DNA of 64,000 nt from Flavobacterium aquidurense (GTDB taxonomy: Bacteria; Bacteroidota; Bacteroidia; Flavobacteriales; Flavobacteriaceae), in NCBI RefSeq assembly GCF_001404985.1, contig NZ_JRLF01000014.1, forward strand, positions 372,001 through 436,000, written 5' to 3'. The notes beneath the pieces are model-generated. The model saw only the letters and a list, made by a program, of their open reading frames with translations. It was not told the DNA's origin and ran no database searches. Below are positions 7,964 to 16,834 of this stretch, piece after piece (the stretch's first letter is position 1; each line of letters begins with the position of its first letter). The translations under genes and the position numbers were made by a program.

Positions 7964-9094
7964 ATGAAATTAGACAGAAAAGAAATTCTTAAAGCTCTAG
8001 AGACAATCACTATAGCGGGAGAAGGAAAAAATATGGTTGAGAGTGGTGCTGTTGCCAATGTAATTACTTTTGGTGATGAAGTTGTAGTCGATTTGCTTTT
8101 GCACACTCCGGCAATGCACATTAAAAAAAGAGCCGAAGATGATATCAGAAAAACGATTCATGAACTGGTATCTCCTGAAGCAAAAGTTAAGGTAAATATT
8201 AAAGTCGAAGCAAAGGAAAACCCGAACGAAATAAAAGGAAAGGCTATCCCGGGAATCAAAAATATTATTGCCGTTGCCTCTGGTAAAGGTGGAGTTGGAA
8301 AATCAACTGTTACTGCAAATCTTGCCGTGACACTTGCAAAAATGGGTTTTAATGTTGGAGTTCTTGATGCAGATATCTACGGCCCTTCGATGCCAATTAT
8401 GTTTGATGTTGAAAACGAAAAACCAATTTCGATTACTGTTGACGGAAAATCAAAAATGAAGCCGGTTGAAAGTTATGATATCAAAATACTTTCTATAGGT
8501 TTCTTTACAGCTCCAAGTCAAGCTGTTATCTGGAGGGGTCCAATGGCTGCAAAAGCATTAAACCAAATGATTTTTGATGCAGATTGGGGAGAATTAGATT
8601 TTATGTTAATCGATTTACCTCCGGGAACTGGAGATATTCACCTTTCGATCATGCAATCTTTACCAATTACCGGAGCTGTTGTAGTAAGTACTCCTCAGGC
8701 TGTGGCTCTTGCCGATGCCAAAAAAGGAGTTGCTATGTTTATGCAGGATAATATTAATGTTCCAGTTTTGGGAATTATTGAAAATATGGCATACTTTACA
8801 CCGGAAGAATTACCTGATAATAAATATTATATCTTTGGACAAGAAGGTGCAAAAAACCTTGCTGAAGATTTAGATGTTCCGTTTTTAGGAGAAGTTCCAA
8901 TTGTACAATCTATTCGTGAAGCGGGAGATTTTGGTCGCCCTGCAGCTTTGCAGACAGCATCAGTAATAGAAACCATTTTTGAGGAAATAACGAGAAATGT
9001 TGTGCAGGAAACAGTAAACAGAAATGAAAATTTACCTGCAACAGAAGCCATTAAAATTACAACTATGGCAGGTTGTTCAGCAGTAAAAAAATAA
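7964..9094 (+). CDS. mrp: Mrp/NBP35-family iron-sulfur carrier ATPase
   Basis: The 376-residue protein has an N-terminal DUF59/MIP18-like domain (about 1-90) and a ParA-type P-loop NTPase with the deviant Walker A GKGGVGKST at 107-115. Family members bind and transfer Fe-S clusters to apoproteins. The CxxC usually found in the stretch before YIFG is absent: the protein reads ENMAYFTPEELPDNKYYIFG there, although a lone Cys lies near the C terminus (MAGCSAV). A NifU-like gene follows 106 bp later, which supports a role in cluster biogenesis. It has its own promoter at 7864-7893. Confidence 0.92.
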   Translation: MKLDRKEILKALETITIAGEGKNMVESGAVANVITFGDEVVVDLLLHTPAMHIKKRAEDDIRKTIHELVSPEAKVKVNIKVEAKENPNEIKGKAIPGIKNIIAVASGKGGVGKSTVTANLAVTLAKMGFNVGVLDADIYGPSMPIMFDVENEKPISITVDGKSKMKPVESYDIKILSIGFFTAPSQAVIWRGPMAAKALNQMIFDADWGELDFMLIDLPPGTGDIHLSIMQSLPITGAVVVSTPQAVALADAKKGVAMFMQDNINVPVLGIIENMAYFTPEELPDNKYYIFGQEGAKNLAEDLDVPFLGEVPIVQSIREAGDFGRPAALQTASVIETIFEEITRNVVQETVNRNENLPATEAIKITTMAGCSAVKK

Positions 9095-9190
9095 TTAGAT
9101 AATGAGATAATGAGACAATTAGATAATGCTCTTGAGAGAATTTAAAATTTTCTTTAAGCATGATCTAATTCTCTAATTCTCTAATTGACA
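9095..9190. repeat. Quasi-palindrome of AATTAGA-type units
   Basis: The spacer between mrp and the NifU-like gene has repeated AATTAGATAATGAGA-like units on the left. The complementary run TCTAATTCTCTAATTCTCTAATT is on the right. It can fold as an imperfect hairpin and belongs with the other tandem-unit palindromes of this window. Confidence 0.5.
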
Positions 9191-9200
9191 CATTAATATT

Positions 9201-9440
9201 ATGACAACAGAAGAATTAACAAACAACGTATTATTGGCTCTGGATGAAATCAGACCTTTTTTAAATTCTGACGGAGGAGACATTACACTAATTTCTATAG
9301 ACGATGACAAACATGTCAAAGTACGTCTTGAAGGAGCTTGTATTAGCTGTAGCGTAAATCAAATGACCTTAAAAGCAGGCGTTGAAACAACAATAAAAAA
9401 ATACGCTCCACAAATTGAAACGGTGGTAAATATAATGTAA
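9201..9440 (+). CDS. NifU-like Fe-S scaffold (C-terminal NifU domain)
   Basis: The 79-residue protein is essentially one NifU_C domain. It has the SDGGDI motif and the cluster-binding pair C47/C50 (CISC). Such stand-alone proteins (Nfu type) bind a bridging [4Fe-4S] cluster and deliver it to target enzymes. It lies in the same orientation directly after mrp and is closed by a terminator, so both probably act in cluster delivery. Confidence 0.93.
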   Translation: MTTEELTNNVLLALDEIRPFLNSDGGDITLISIDDDKHVKVRLEGACISCSVNQMTLKAGVETTIKKYAPQIETVVNIM

Positions 9441-9441
9441 C

Positions 9442-9464
9442 AAAAGGAGATTTTTTCTCCTTTT
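9442..9464 (+). terminator. Rho-independent terminator after the NifU-like gene
   Basis: AAAAGGAGA (9442-9450) and TCTCCTTTT (9456-9464) form a perfect 9-bp stem with a T loop and trailing T run. Confidence 0.8.
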
Positions 9465-9652
9465 TACATTTAATCAATTAACAAGAATAATAGTTCTTTG
9501 GTGGATTATTTTTTGAATCTGTAAAAAATCAACTCAAAAAATACTACTTATTGCGGATTTCATAAAAAACAACGCAAAGTTTTAAGAGTTTCAGGCAAGG
9601 TATTGTTACATATTTAACTTAAATTTGTCACAAAACTCCTAAATATCAAATT

Positions 9653-10135
9653 ATGAAGAATTATTACGCTCTGTTTTTATTATTATTTTTTGTTTCTGCA
9701 AATTATGCACAACAAACTACCCAAACTCTAATTGTTGATAAAGCATGGCTCAATGAAGCCGAAGAGTGGTCAGATTTTCAATACGCAGGTCAGATTGTAT
9801 TTTCAACAAATGCAAATGAACAAGAAGGAAGTCTAAGAATTGGTAATTATGATTTCTTATACGATTTCTGCGATGGAAAAGCTAAATTTGCAAACAAAGC
9901 AACTTATAGTGCAGCCCAATTCACAAATCCAAGAAAAGTATCTGTAACAACAGATAAACAAGGAGTAACGAATTCAACTTACGAAGGCACTTTGATCTTT
10001 CAATCAGACAAAGATTATTATTCTGTAATTGCTTTAGTTACCATACTGGAGAAAAACGGAAATACACTTGGTTTAAAAATGCGCCTTAAAGAAGGCAACA
10101 AAAAAGAATACGCATTTAGTATTAAAAATAGCTAA
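9653..10135 (+). CDS. Secreted protein of unknown function
   Basis: The 160-residue protein has a clear signal peptide (MKNYYALFLLLFFVSANYAQ, cleavage probably before or after the Gln pair). The mature part is beta-rich, with a single region DFLYDFCDGKAKF containing the only Cys. I do not recognise a family. A TAAATTTG box at 9620-9627, 26 bp before the ATG, is a likely -7 element. It stands alone between a terminator and the ferredoxin gene, so context gives no function. Confidence 0.7.
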   Translation: MKNYYALFLLLFFVSANYAQQTTQTLIVDKAWLNEAEEWSDFQYAGQIVFSTNANEQEGSLRIGNYDFLYDFCDGKAKFANKATYSAAQFTNPRKVSVTTDKQGVTNSTYEGTLIFQSDKDYYSVIALVTILEKNGNTLGLKMRLKEGNKKEYAFSIKNS

Positions 10136-10194
10136 CATAAGTAAGGATTTTTTCACGTTATAAAATCCTAACCAGTAAAATTCCAAAAATTAAA

Positions 10195-10512
10195 ATGGAT
10201 GTATTAATAAAGATTAAAGATCGAGAAGGAGTTATACACGAGTTACAAGCTCCAACTGATATGGCAATGAATATAATGGAGCTATGCAAAGCATACGAAC
10301 TTCCTGTTGAAGGAACCTGTGGCGGAATGGCCATGTGTGCCTCTTGCCAGTGTTATGTTCTTAATGATGTTGCATTACCGGAAATGGGAGATGAAGAAGA
10401 AGCCATGCTGTCGGAAGCATTTTATGTTAAATCAAATAGCCGTTTAGGCTGCCAGATTCCAATTACTACCGAGTTAGAAGGATTAGAATTAGAATTAGCA
10501 CCTGAATATTAA
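10195..10512 (+). CDS. [2Fe-2S] ferredoxin, adrenodoxin type
   Basis: The 105-residue protein carries the vertebrate/ISC-type ligand pattern C42-x5-C48-x2-C51 and C86, with an extra C53. Length and the acidic segment EMGDEEEAML are typical of small soluble electron carriers, such as those feeding Fe-S assembly or P450 systems. No P450 is nearby. With mrp and NifU genes within 2 kb, a role in Fe-S metabolism is plausible but inferred. A strong bidirectional terminator follows. Confidence 0.92.
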   Translation: MDVLIKIKDREGVIHELQAPTDMAMNIMELCKAYELPVEGTCGGMAMCASCQCYVLNDVALPEMGDEEEAMLSEAFYVKSNSRLGCQIPITTELEGLELELAPEY

Positions 10513-10517
10513 ATAAT

Positions 10518-10550
10518 AAAAAAAGCGAGAATTAAATTCTCGCTTTTTTT
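10518..10550. terminator. Bidirectional terminator
   Basis: GCGAGAATT (10525-10533) and AATTCTCGC (10535-10543) form a stem flanked by seven A's and seven T's. It serves the ferredoxin gene on the plus strand and the convergent gene ending at 10562 on the minus strand. Confidence 0.9.
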
Positions 10551-10561
10551 ATGGCCTCTTT

Positions 10562-11239
10562 TTAATAATACTTCTTTATTAAATCTTCTAAATCAAACTC
10601 TTTTAACTGCTTATCAAGATATTTTCCTCTGCTGCTTAATTCTCTTTGATAGGGTGCAAAATTGCTGGTAGATTTATTAAACTCATCGTTTAGTTCCTTC
10701 AATTTATTTTTATCATTATCATTCAGTGAAAATTTATTTTCGATGAAATTAAGAATTCTTTTTATTGCAATTTCTTTTTCTATAATATCATTTTCATTAT
10801 TGTTTAAAGTGCATATTCCGTACACTCCTTTACAAAAATGAGTCCACTCTTCTTCCAGCGCACTATCTATTTTTTGAGTATCTACTATATTATTTTCATC
10901 AAACACATTTCCATAAGCAAATGTCTTTTGAGTATGATTTTTTAAATTAGTTAGTAAATTTTGTTTGAATTGATTTTTAAAGTCTTCCGGACTTTTATAC
11001 TCAGAATGCTCTCTTATAAGTTCTAAAATAACCGGATGAAAATATTTCCTTGTAAAAACAATCTTATGACTATCATTTAGTGAAGAAGTAATAGTCGTTT
11101 CTGAATTTACAATATAAGAAGGCTCAGGAACGAGTTTACTTTCAATCAATTCATTTAGCTTCTCTAAAGAAATATCAGCTATTTTAATTATATCCTGAAT
11201 CTCTATATAATTATCCTCAATATATTTTAAGTTTTCCAT
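10562..11239 (-). CDS. Hypothetical protein, possibly DUF6058-like
   Basis: I chose the ATG at 11239 (225 residues) over an upstream TTG. The first 40 residues look like a short DNA-binding or recognition helix-turn region (DIIKIADISLEKLNELIESKLVPEPSY). This is reminiscent of the DUF6058 family found near natural-product genes, but that match is from memory. The rest is charged and helical, with no catalytic motif I recognise. It is followed by the shared terminator and preceded by the SUKH gene on the same strand (86-bp gap), so the two may be co-transcribed. Confidence 0.65.
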   Translation of the reverse strand: MENLKYIEDNYIEIQDIIKIADISLEKLNELIESKLVPEPSYIVNSETTITSSLNDSHKIVFTRKYFHPVILELIREHSEYKSPEDFKNQFKQNLLTNLKNHTQKTFAYGNVFDENNIVDTQKIDSALEEEWTHFCKGVYGICTLNNNENDIIEKEIAIKRILNFIENKFSLNDNDKNKLKELNDEFNKSTSNFAPYQRELSSRGKYLDKQLKEFDLEDLIKKYY

Positions 11240-11325
11240 TTTATTTTTTTGATTTAACAACCCTACTTTAAGACCCAAATCTGAAAAAGCTTTTAGTTAT
11301 TTTTGCAATTAGGAATTATTTAATT

Positions 11326-11841
11326 TTAATCGCCTAAATCACCCGGATCAAAAGGTTCAAACTCTCTTTCAGAAAATGCTTCGGTCAGTATTCCTGATGA
11401 GCACAACCAGGTTATAGTTTCTTCAAGGTTCTTTCCTGTTTTATAAATCATTTCGTTATGTCTTGGCAGTACAAAATATTCGTTTTTAAAAAGAATAATT
11501 TCATCTCCGTCATAGGTATCTCCAATTCTGACAGCGCCAAAATCCCGGGATAAAACTTCCTCTTTAGATAAAACATCTTTACCTTCATCCCAAAACCAAT
11601 ATTCGGTTATGCGGTTTTTCCATTCATCCAGAGTTAGTATAATAGTTTCAGGAAGATAGATCCGTACGTAAGTTCCTCCCAGAATTCCGCTTCCGTATTT
11701 TAAAACGTATTCTTTATAATCTTCATCAAAAGTAATATTCAAGGTTTTCTCGCAAGCCAGAATATCTTCATTTTCAGCCAGAAATAAGTCTGTTTTATTG
11801 GTCTTATAATTTGGGATTATTTTATAATTATCAAAGTTCAT
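11326..11841 (-). CDS. SMI1/KNR4 (SUKH) family protein
   Basis: The start is taken at the ATG at 11841 (171 residues). The longer frame to 11907 runs into the terminator at 11892-11929. The SUKH fold signature is visible: an initial E..I...E..LNITFDEDYKEYVLKYGSG stretch, the G..RI segment, and the W/D-rich centre ending in FVLPRHNE. Family members are mostly immunity proteins against polymorphic toxins, or regulators. No toxin gene is adjacent, so here it may be an orphan immunity protein. The C terminus is strongly acidic. Confidence 0.75.
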   Translation of the reverse strand: MNFDNYKIIPNYKTNKTDLFLAENEDILACEKTLNITFDEDYKEYVLKYGSGILGGTYVRIYLPETIILTLDEWKNRITEYWFWDEGKDVLSKEEVLSRDFGAVRIGDTYDGDEIILFKNEYFVLPRHNEMIYKTGKNLEETITWLCSSGILTEAFSEREFEPFDPGDLGD

Positions 11842-11891
11842 AAATCTAATTTTAAACGCTAAGTTACCAATTATAAAAACATTTCTGCATA

Positions 11892-11929
11892 AAAAAACCG
11901 TAATCACATTGCTGCAATTACGGTTTTTT
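11892..11929. terminator. Terminator after asd
   Basis: AAAAAACCGTAAT (11892-11904) pairs with ATTACGGTTTTTT (11917-11929). It lies just downstream of the asd stop codon on the minus strand. It also blocks read-through in the other direction. Confidence 0.85.
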
Positions 11930-11957
11930 CTCTATAACAATTTTCTTTAATCTCTGA

Positions 11958-12947
11958 TTAAACCAAACCTGCCTGAATTAAATATTCAGCGATTTGAATG
12001 GTGTTTGTTGCAGCTCCTTTTCTTAAGTTATCAGCAACGATCCACATGTTTAAGGTGTTTGGCTGGCTTTCGTCACGACGAATCCTACCTACAAAAACAT
12101 CATTTTTACCTTCTGCATATAATGGCATTGGGTAGGTAAAAGTATCCAGGTTATCTTGTACCACTACTCCATCTGTATGATGTAAAATTTCGCGTACTTC
12201 GTTTACATCAAAATCATTTGTAAACTCAACATTTACTGCTTCACTATGTCCGCCAACAACAGGAACACGAACTGCGGTTGCTGTAACTCTGATCGTGTTA
12301 TCACCAAGAATTTTTTGAGTCTCACGAACTAATTTCATTTCTTCTTTAGTGTATCCGTTTTCTTCAAAACTATCGCAATGTGGAATCGCATTTCTGTGAA
12401 TTGGATATTTATAAGCCATTTCTCCCTGAATTCCGGCATATTCATTCTCTAATTGTCTCACCGCTTTTACACCAGTTCCTGTAATTGACTGGTATGTAGA
12501 AACAATGATTCTTTTGATGTTGTATTTTCTGTGCAACGGAGCCAAAGTCAATACCATTTGAATAGTTGAGCAATTTGGGTTTGCAATAATTTTATCTTCT
12601 TTTGTTAAAGTATCAGCGTTGATTTCAGGAACGATTAATTTTTTTGTCGGATCCATTCTCCATGCCGAAGAGTTATCAATAACAGTTGTTCCGGCTGCAG
12701 CAAACTTTGGCGCCCACTCTAATGAAGTATCGCCTCCAGCAGAAAAAACAGCGATATCAGCTTTTAAATCAACAGCGGTTTGTAATCCTACAACTTTATA
12801 TTTTTGACCTTTATATTCAATTTCTTTTCCTATTGATTTTTCAGAAGCAACAGGAATTAACTCTGTAACAGGAAAATTTCTTTCTGCTAAAACTTTAAGC
12901 ATTATCTCGCCAACCATACCAGTGGCACCTACAACGGCTATTCTCAT
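11958..12947 (-). CDS. asd: Aspartate-semialdehyde dehydrogenase
   Basis: The 329-residue enzyme has an N-terminal Rossmann fold with GATGMVG at 7-13 and catalytic C126 in the NPNCST motif. It matches family length and the KYPIHRNAIPHCDSF region of the Bacteroidota/Gram-positive clade. It reduces aspartyl phosphate to aspartate semialdehyde with NADPH, feeding lysine/diaminopimelate, threonine and methionine synthesis. It is monocistronic: its own promoter lies at 12986-13015 and its own terminator at 11892-11929. Confidence 0.97.
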   Translation of the reverse strand: MRIAVVGATGMVGEIMLKVLAERNFPVTELIPVASEKSIGKEIEYKGQKYKVVGLQTAVDLKADIAVFSAGGDTSLEWAPKFAAAGTTVIDNSSAWRMDPTKKLIVPEINADTLTKEDKIIANPNCSTIQMVLTLAPLHRKYNIKRIIVSTYQSITGTGVKAVRQLENEYAGIQGEMAYKYPIHRNAIPHCDSFEENGYTKEEMKLVRETQKILGDNTIRVTATAVRVPVVGGHSEAVNVEFTNDFDVNEVREILHHTDGVVVQDNLDTFTYPMPLYAEGKNDVFVGRIRRDESQPNTLNMWIVADNLRKGAATNTIQIAEYLIQAGLV

Positions 12948-12985
12948 TTTTATATTTTTAGTATGAATTATTCTTATCTACTATG

Positions 12986-13015
12986 CAAAAGTAGCTATAA
13001 TAAAAAACAAAACAA
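12986..13015 (-). promoter_or_regulatory. Promoter of asd
   Basis: On the minus strand TTG (13015-13013), exactly 19 bp, and TACTTTTG (12993-12986) match the Bacteroidota consensus. Transcription would start about 30 nt before the asd ATG. Confidence 0.8.
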
Positions 13016-13060
13016 GGCGCTTCACAAAAAATAACAAAATGTTACAAATTAAACAAAAAC

Positions 13061-13091
13061 AAAAAAACCGCCTCAATCAAGAAGCGGTTAA
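13061..13091 (-). terminator. Terminator after mscL
   Basis: On the minus strand AACCGC (13089-13084) pairs with GCGGTT (13071-13066), followed by a T run (13067-13061). It lies 24 bp past the mscL stop. Confidence 0.8.
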
Positions 13092-13114
13092 GTTAGACTT
13101 AGTGTAGCGGTATA

Positions 13115-13495
13115 TTATTTATTTTTTAACAGATCTCTAATCTGAATAAGCAATTCTTCTTGTGTTGGTCCTGCTGGTGCAGCTGGTGGCGGAACTTCTT
13201 TCTTTTTTGCATGATTTATTCCTTTAATAATTAAGAATAAAACAAAAGCAACAATTAGAAAGTTAATTACTGCCGAAAGAAACAAACCGTACTTGACTCC
13301 CCCAAAGGCCGTAAGCTCTTCTATAGTAGACAAATGTGCGGCGTCTAATGCGGGCTTTAATATTAATGGCGTAATTACATTTTCAATTAATGAGCTCACA
13401 ATTTTACCAAAAGCAGCTCCAATTATAACCCCGACAGCCAAATCGACTACGTTGCCTTTCATTGCAAATTCCTTAAATTCTGAAAATATCCCCAT
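13115..13495 (-). CDS. mscL: Large-conductance mechanosensitive channel
   Basis: The 126-residue protein has the MscL layout. An amphipathic start (MGIFSEFKEFAMKGNVVDLAVGVIIGAAFGKIV) leads into TM1. A periplasmic loop, TM2 (about 68-92), a Pro-rich linker and a C-terminal helix follow. It forms a pentameric pore that releases solutes on hypo-osmotic shock. It lies 66 bp after the murF-alr stop side but on its own unit, with its own terminator. Confidence 0.96.
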   Translation of the reverse strand: MGIFSEFKEFAMKGNVVDLAVGVIIGAAFGKIVSSLIENVITPLILKPALDAAHLSTIEELTAFGGVKYGLFLSAVINFLIVAFVLFLIIKGINHAKKKEVPPPAAPAGPTQEELLIQIRDLLKNK

Positions 13496-13561
13496 AATTG
13501 TTTATTTTAGTTTATAATAATTGATATCGAAAATACGGAATTTTCTGCAAAGTTTCAAAAT

Positions 13562-16033
13562 CTATCTGAAAAATACCCGTTTTACACGTTGCGAAATACT
13601 GGTCATGATCTCATACGGAATTGTTTTTAATGCAGTTGCCATTTCTATAACAGTTGGGCTTTCGCCAAAAATAATAACCGAATCTCCTTCTTTGCAATCG
13701 ATGTGACTTACATCGACCATCAACATATCCATACAAACACTTCCTAAAATGTAGGCTTTCTGATTTTTAATAGTAACAAACCCAACCTGATTCCCCCATA
13801 ATCTCGAAATTCCGTCAGCATAACCTATTGGTATTGTAGCAATTTTAGTTTCCCTATCTGCCATAAAGCGACGTCCGTAACCTACACTATCTCCGGCAGG
13901 AATAGTACGAACCTGAGAAATAATCGATTTCAGGGTTCCCACATTTTCCAGATATTTTTGCTCAGCCGGATCATTTGAAACTCCGTATAAACCAATTCCT
14001 AAACGCACCATATTATATTGTGCATCCGGGAAATTGCTGATTCCGGAAGTATTTAAGATATGACGAATTGGATTTATATTTAATTCTGATATTAATTTAG
14101 ACGACAGTTTATCAAATAAATTAATCTGAGAAATCACAAAATCATAATGCTGCAACTCATCACTTGTTGCTAAATGCGACAGTACACTTTTTATTTTTAC
14201 AGTTGAATTCCCTTTTAAGGTCTGAATCAATTCGTCGAGCGTATTTTCTTCAAAACCTAAACGATGCATTCCTGTATCTAATTTTATATGAATCGGGAAA
14301 TCTTTTAAATTCTTTTCGCGTGCAATTTTCAGGAAAGCTTTTAATCCTTTTACACTATAAATTTCAGGTTCTAAGTTGTATTGAATAATCGAAGGAAAAC
14401 TGGTCGATTCAGGATTTAAAACCATAATGGGTAATTTTATTCCACCATTTTTAAGCGAGATTCCTTCATCGGCAAAAGCCACACCTAAATAATCTACTTT
14501 ATGATGCTCCAATAATTTTGCAATTTCCAAACCTCCATTTCCATAACCAAAAGCTTTCACCATAACCATCAGCTTAACGTTATTGGTTAATTTTGACTTG
14601 TAATAATTCAGGTTATGGCTAATCGAATTCAGGTTGATTTCAAGAATAGTTTCATGCGTCTTTTCTTCGAGTAAAGAAACAATTTCTTCAAACTGAAATG
14701 ACCTTGCCCCTTTTATTAAAATAGTTTCATTTTCAAAATTCAAACTTTCGATTTGAGCAATAAATTCGGCCGTATTTTGAAACGAAATACAATTCGAAAA
14801 TTTAGCTGCAAACGAAGAAATCGTTGTTCCAATTACTATTACACGATTTATTTTATTATCAGATATTAATTGTGCCACTTTAGAATATAATTCTTCGTTC
14901 GAGAATCCGCTTTGAAAGATATCCGAAAGGATAATTGTTTTTGAAGCATTCTTTTTTTGCTGGCTTTCCAGAAAATCCAAAGCAATTTTGAGCGACTGAA
15001 AATCTGAACTGTAACTATCATCAATAATACTGCAATTATTGATTCCGTTTTTCACCTCTAAACGCATTTGTACCGGATACAGATTTTGAACACGGTTTTG
15101 AATGGTTTCTGAATCATATTTAAAATAAAGCAAAACCAACAAACATGAAATTGTATTTTCTATCGATGCCGAATCACTAAACGGAATTTCTAAATTAAAA
15201 ACCTCGTCTTTATATTGGTATTTAATACTTGTTGAATCACTTTTATTTTCTTTTTTCAGAATAAAAACATCCGCAGAACTATCTGAAAAACTCCACGAAA
15301 AAACCCTTCTTTCGTTTAATGGATATTGAATACAAAATGAATTAAGACACTGTTCTACAAGTGGATTCTTTTGATAAATTATGACCGCTGATTCTTTAAA
15401 CAATAATAATTTTTCATTTATTTTTTGCTGCAGGTTTTCAAAACCTTCATCATGCGCAGAACCTATATTAGTTAAAACTCCAATTGTAGGCTTCACAATT
15501 TTTTCGAGTTTTATCATTTCATTAACCGTCGAAATTCCGGCTTCGAAAATCCCTAAATTATGTTTCTCGTTAATTGCAATTACAGATAACGGAACGCCAA
15601 CCTGTGAGTTATAACTTTTTGGGCTTCGGATGATATTATAATCCGGGCTAAGCAAAAAATTAAGCCATTCTTTTACAATCGTTTTACCATTACTTCCTGT
15701 CAATCCGATAATAGGAAAATGGAAAAGATTACGATAATAAGCCGCAAATTCCTGCAAAGCTTTGAGTGTGTTTTCAACTAGCAAAAAATTGGCTTTTCCC
15801 ACACAATTTTCAGGAATATATTGCACGACAAAATTCTGAACCCCTTTCTCAATTAATTCTAATATGTACAAATGAGCATCATTATTAACGCCTGACAAGG
15901 CAATAAACAAAGTTTCAGAACCGTTTTGTAACGAACGGCTGTCGATTGAAATATGATCAACAAAAATATCAGCGTCTGAGCCTGTCCATTTGGCATTAAG
16001 AACCGGGATAAGGCTTTTTAAGTTTATGCTCAT
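13562..16033 (-). CDS. Bifunctional MurF ligase / alanine racemase
   Basis: The 823-residue fusion has a MurF part (about 1-455) with the Mur ATP-binding loop GSNGKT at 113-118 and the RLEVKNG...IIDDSY segment before the C-terminal domain. A PLP-dependent alanine racemase (about 460-823) follows, with cofactor lysine K493 (VKAFGYGNG) and the SVGYGRRF region carrying the second catalytic Tyr. The racemase makes D-Ala. MurF adds D-Ala-D-Ala to the UDP-MurNAc tripeptide. Such fusions are common in Bacteroidota and may couple supply with use. No other cell-wall gene is adjacent. Confidence 0.95.
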   Translation of the reverse strand: MSINLKSLIPVLNAKWTGSDADIFVDHISIDSRSLQNGSETLFIALSGVNNDAHLYILELIEKGVQNFVVQYIPENCVGKANFLLVENTLKALQEFAAYYRNLFHFPIIGLTGSNGKTIVKEWLNFLLSPDYNIIRSPKSYNSQVGVPLSVIAINEKHNLGIFEAGISTVNEMIKLEKIVKPTIGVLTNIGSAHDEGFENLQQKINEKLLLFKESAVIIYQKNPLVEQCLNSFCIQYPLNERRVFSWSFSDSSADVFILKKENKSDSTSIKYQYKDEVFNLEIPFSDSASIENTISCLLVLLYFKYDSETIQNRVQNLYPVQMRLEVKNGINNCSIIDDSYSSDFQSLKIALDFLESQQKKNASKTIILSDIFQSGFSNEELYSKVAQLISDNKINRVIVIGTTISSFAAKFSNCISFQNTAEFIAQIESLNFENETILIKGARSFQFEEIVSLLEEKTHETILEINLNSISHNLNYYKSKLTNNVKLMVMVKAFGYGNGGLEIAKLLEHHKVDYLGVAFADEGISLKNGGIKLPIMVLNPESTSFPSIIQYNLEPEIYSVKGLKAFLKIAREKNLKDFPIHIKLDTGMHRLGFEENTLDELIQTLKGNSTVKIKSVLSHLATSDELQHYDFVISQINLFDKLSSKLISELNINPIRHILNTSGISNFPDAQYNMVRLGIGLYGVSNDPAEQKYLENVGTLKSIISQVRTIPAGDSVGYGRRFMADRETKIATIPIGYADGISRLWGNQVGFVTIKNQKAYILGSVCMDMLMVDVSHIDCKEGDSVIIFGESPTVIEMATALKTIPYEIMTSISQRVKRVFFR

Positions 16034-16196
16034 TTAGAAATTCTTTTTGTCAAATTTAAAAAAAGGTTTGCCACCAATTTCACAAATTCTCACTAATTCT
16101 TTGTGGTTATTTTTTTGTGACAGATTAATAAAAGTTTGCTACAAATTAAAATTCGTGCTAATTCCTGCAATTCGTGGCAAAAAAACATTATTTGTT

Positions 16197-16204
16197 TATA
16201 TTTG
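16197..16204 (+). promoter_or_regulatory. -7 promoter element of the PAP2-like gene
   Basis: TATATTTG fits TAnnTTTG and lies 24 bp before a TTG codon at 16229. A transcript starting near 16211 excludes the upstream start at 16136 and favours the TTG. Confidence 0.5.
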
Positions 16205-16228
16205 CTTAACACCACTAAATACAACGTT

Positions 16229-16834
16229 TTGAAAAAAATACTTCCTATATTTTCCTATATATTACATCCGATTTTTATCTCGATGTATGCCACTTTGTTT
16301 TACCTTTTTTGCAAAAATGACATTTTTACAAACGAAGAGAAATATTATGTTTTATTTCAGATCCTGATCATTACAATATTAGTTCCCGTATTGTTTTTCT
16401 TGTTGCTTCGTTCAACAGGACATGTAAATTCAGTAATGGTTCATGAGACTTCACAACGTAAAATTCCGCTTATTCTACAGTGTTTCCTTTATATTTTATT
16501 AGTTAAAAGAAGTATTGTAATTACCCGTTATCCAGAACTCCACTTCTTTTTTCTTGGTGCCTTGTTCAGTACAATATTAGCTTTGGTATGTTCTTTATTC
16601 AAGATAAAGGCAAGTTTGCATATGATGGCAATTAGTGGATTTACGATTTTTGCAATAGGTTTAAATATTCATCTCCAGCTGCAAAACCCATATTGGGTGG
16701 CTTTTTTAATTTTAATGACGGGTGTTGTTGCTTCTTCCCGATTGGAAATGGAGGCACATTCGCCAAATGAATTATTAATTGGGACGTTTATAGGGATATT
16801 TCCGCAGTTGTTGTTTTTGTATTTATGGTTATAA
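16229..16834 (+). CDS. PAP2-like polytopic membrane protein
   Basis: I place the start at the TTG at 16229 (201 residues, LKKILPIFSYILHP). The upstream part of the frame reads as spacer and lies before the -7 element. It has five or six hydrophobic helices. Conserved polar spots are RSTGHVNSVMVHETSQRKIP, KASLHMMAISGF and SSRLEMEAHSPNELLIG. The last two resemble the H/R/H pattern of type 2 phosphatidic acid phosphatases, so lipid phosphatase activity is possible but not proven. Its stop overlaps the convergent outer-membrane protein gene by 6 bp. Confidence 0.7.
   Translation: MKKILPIFSYILHPIFISMYATLFYLFCKNDIFTNEEKYYVLFQILIITILVPVLFFLLLRSTGHVNSVMVHETSQRKIPLILQCFLYILLVKRSIVITRYPELHFFFLGALFSTILALVCSLFKIKASLHMMAISGFTIFAIGLNIHLQLQNPYWVAFLILMTGVVASSRLEMEAHSPNELLIGTFIGIFPQLLFLYLWL

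Noticed and set aside
11842..11907. Upstream start for the SUKH gene
   Set aside because: The added codons run into the terminator stem at 11892-11929.
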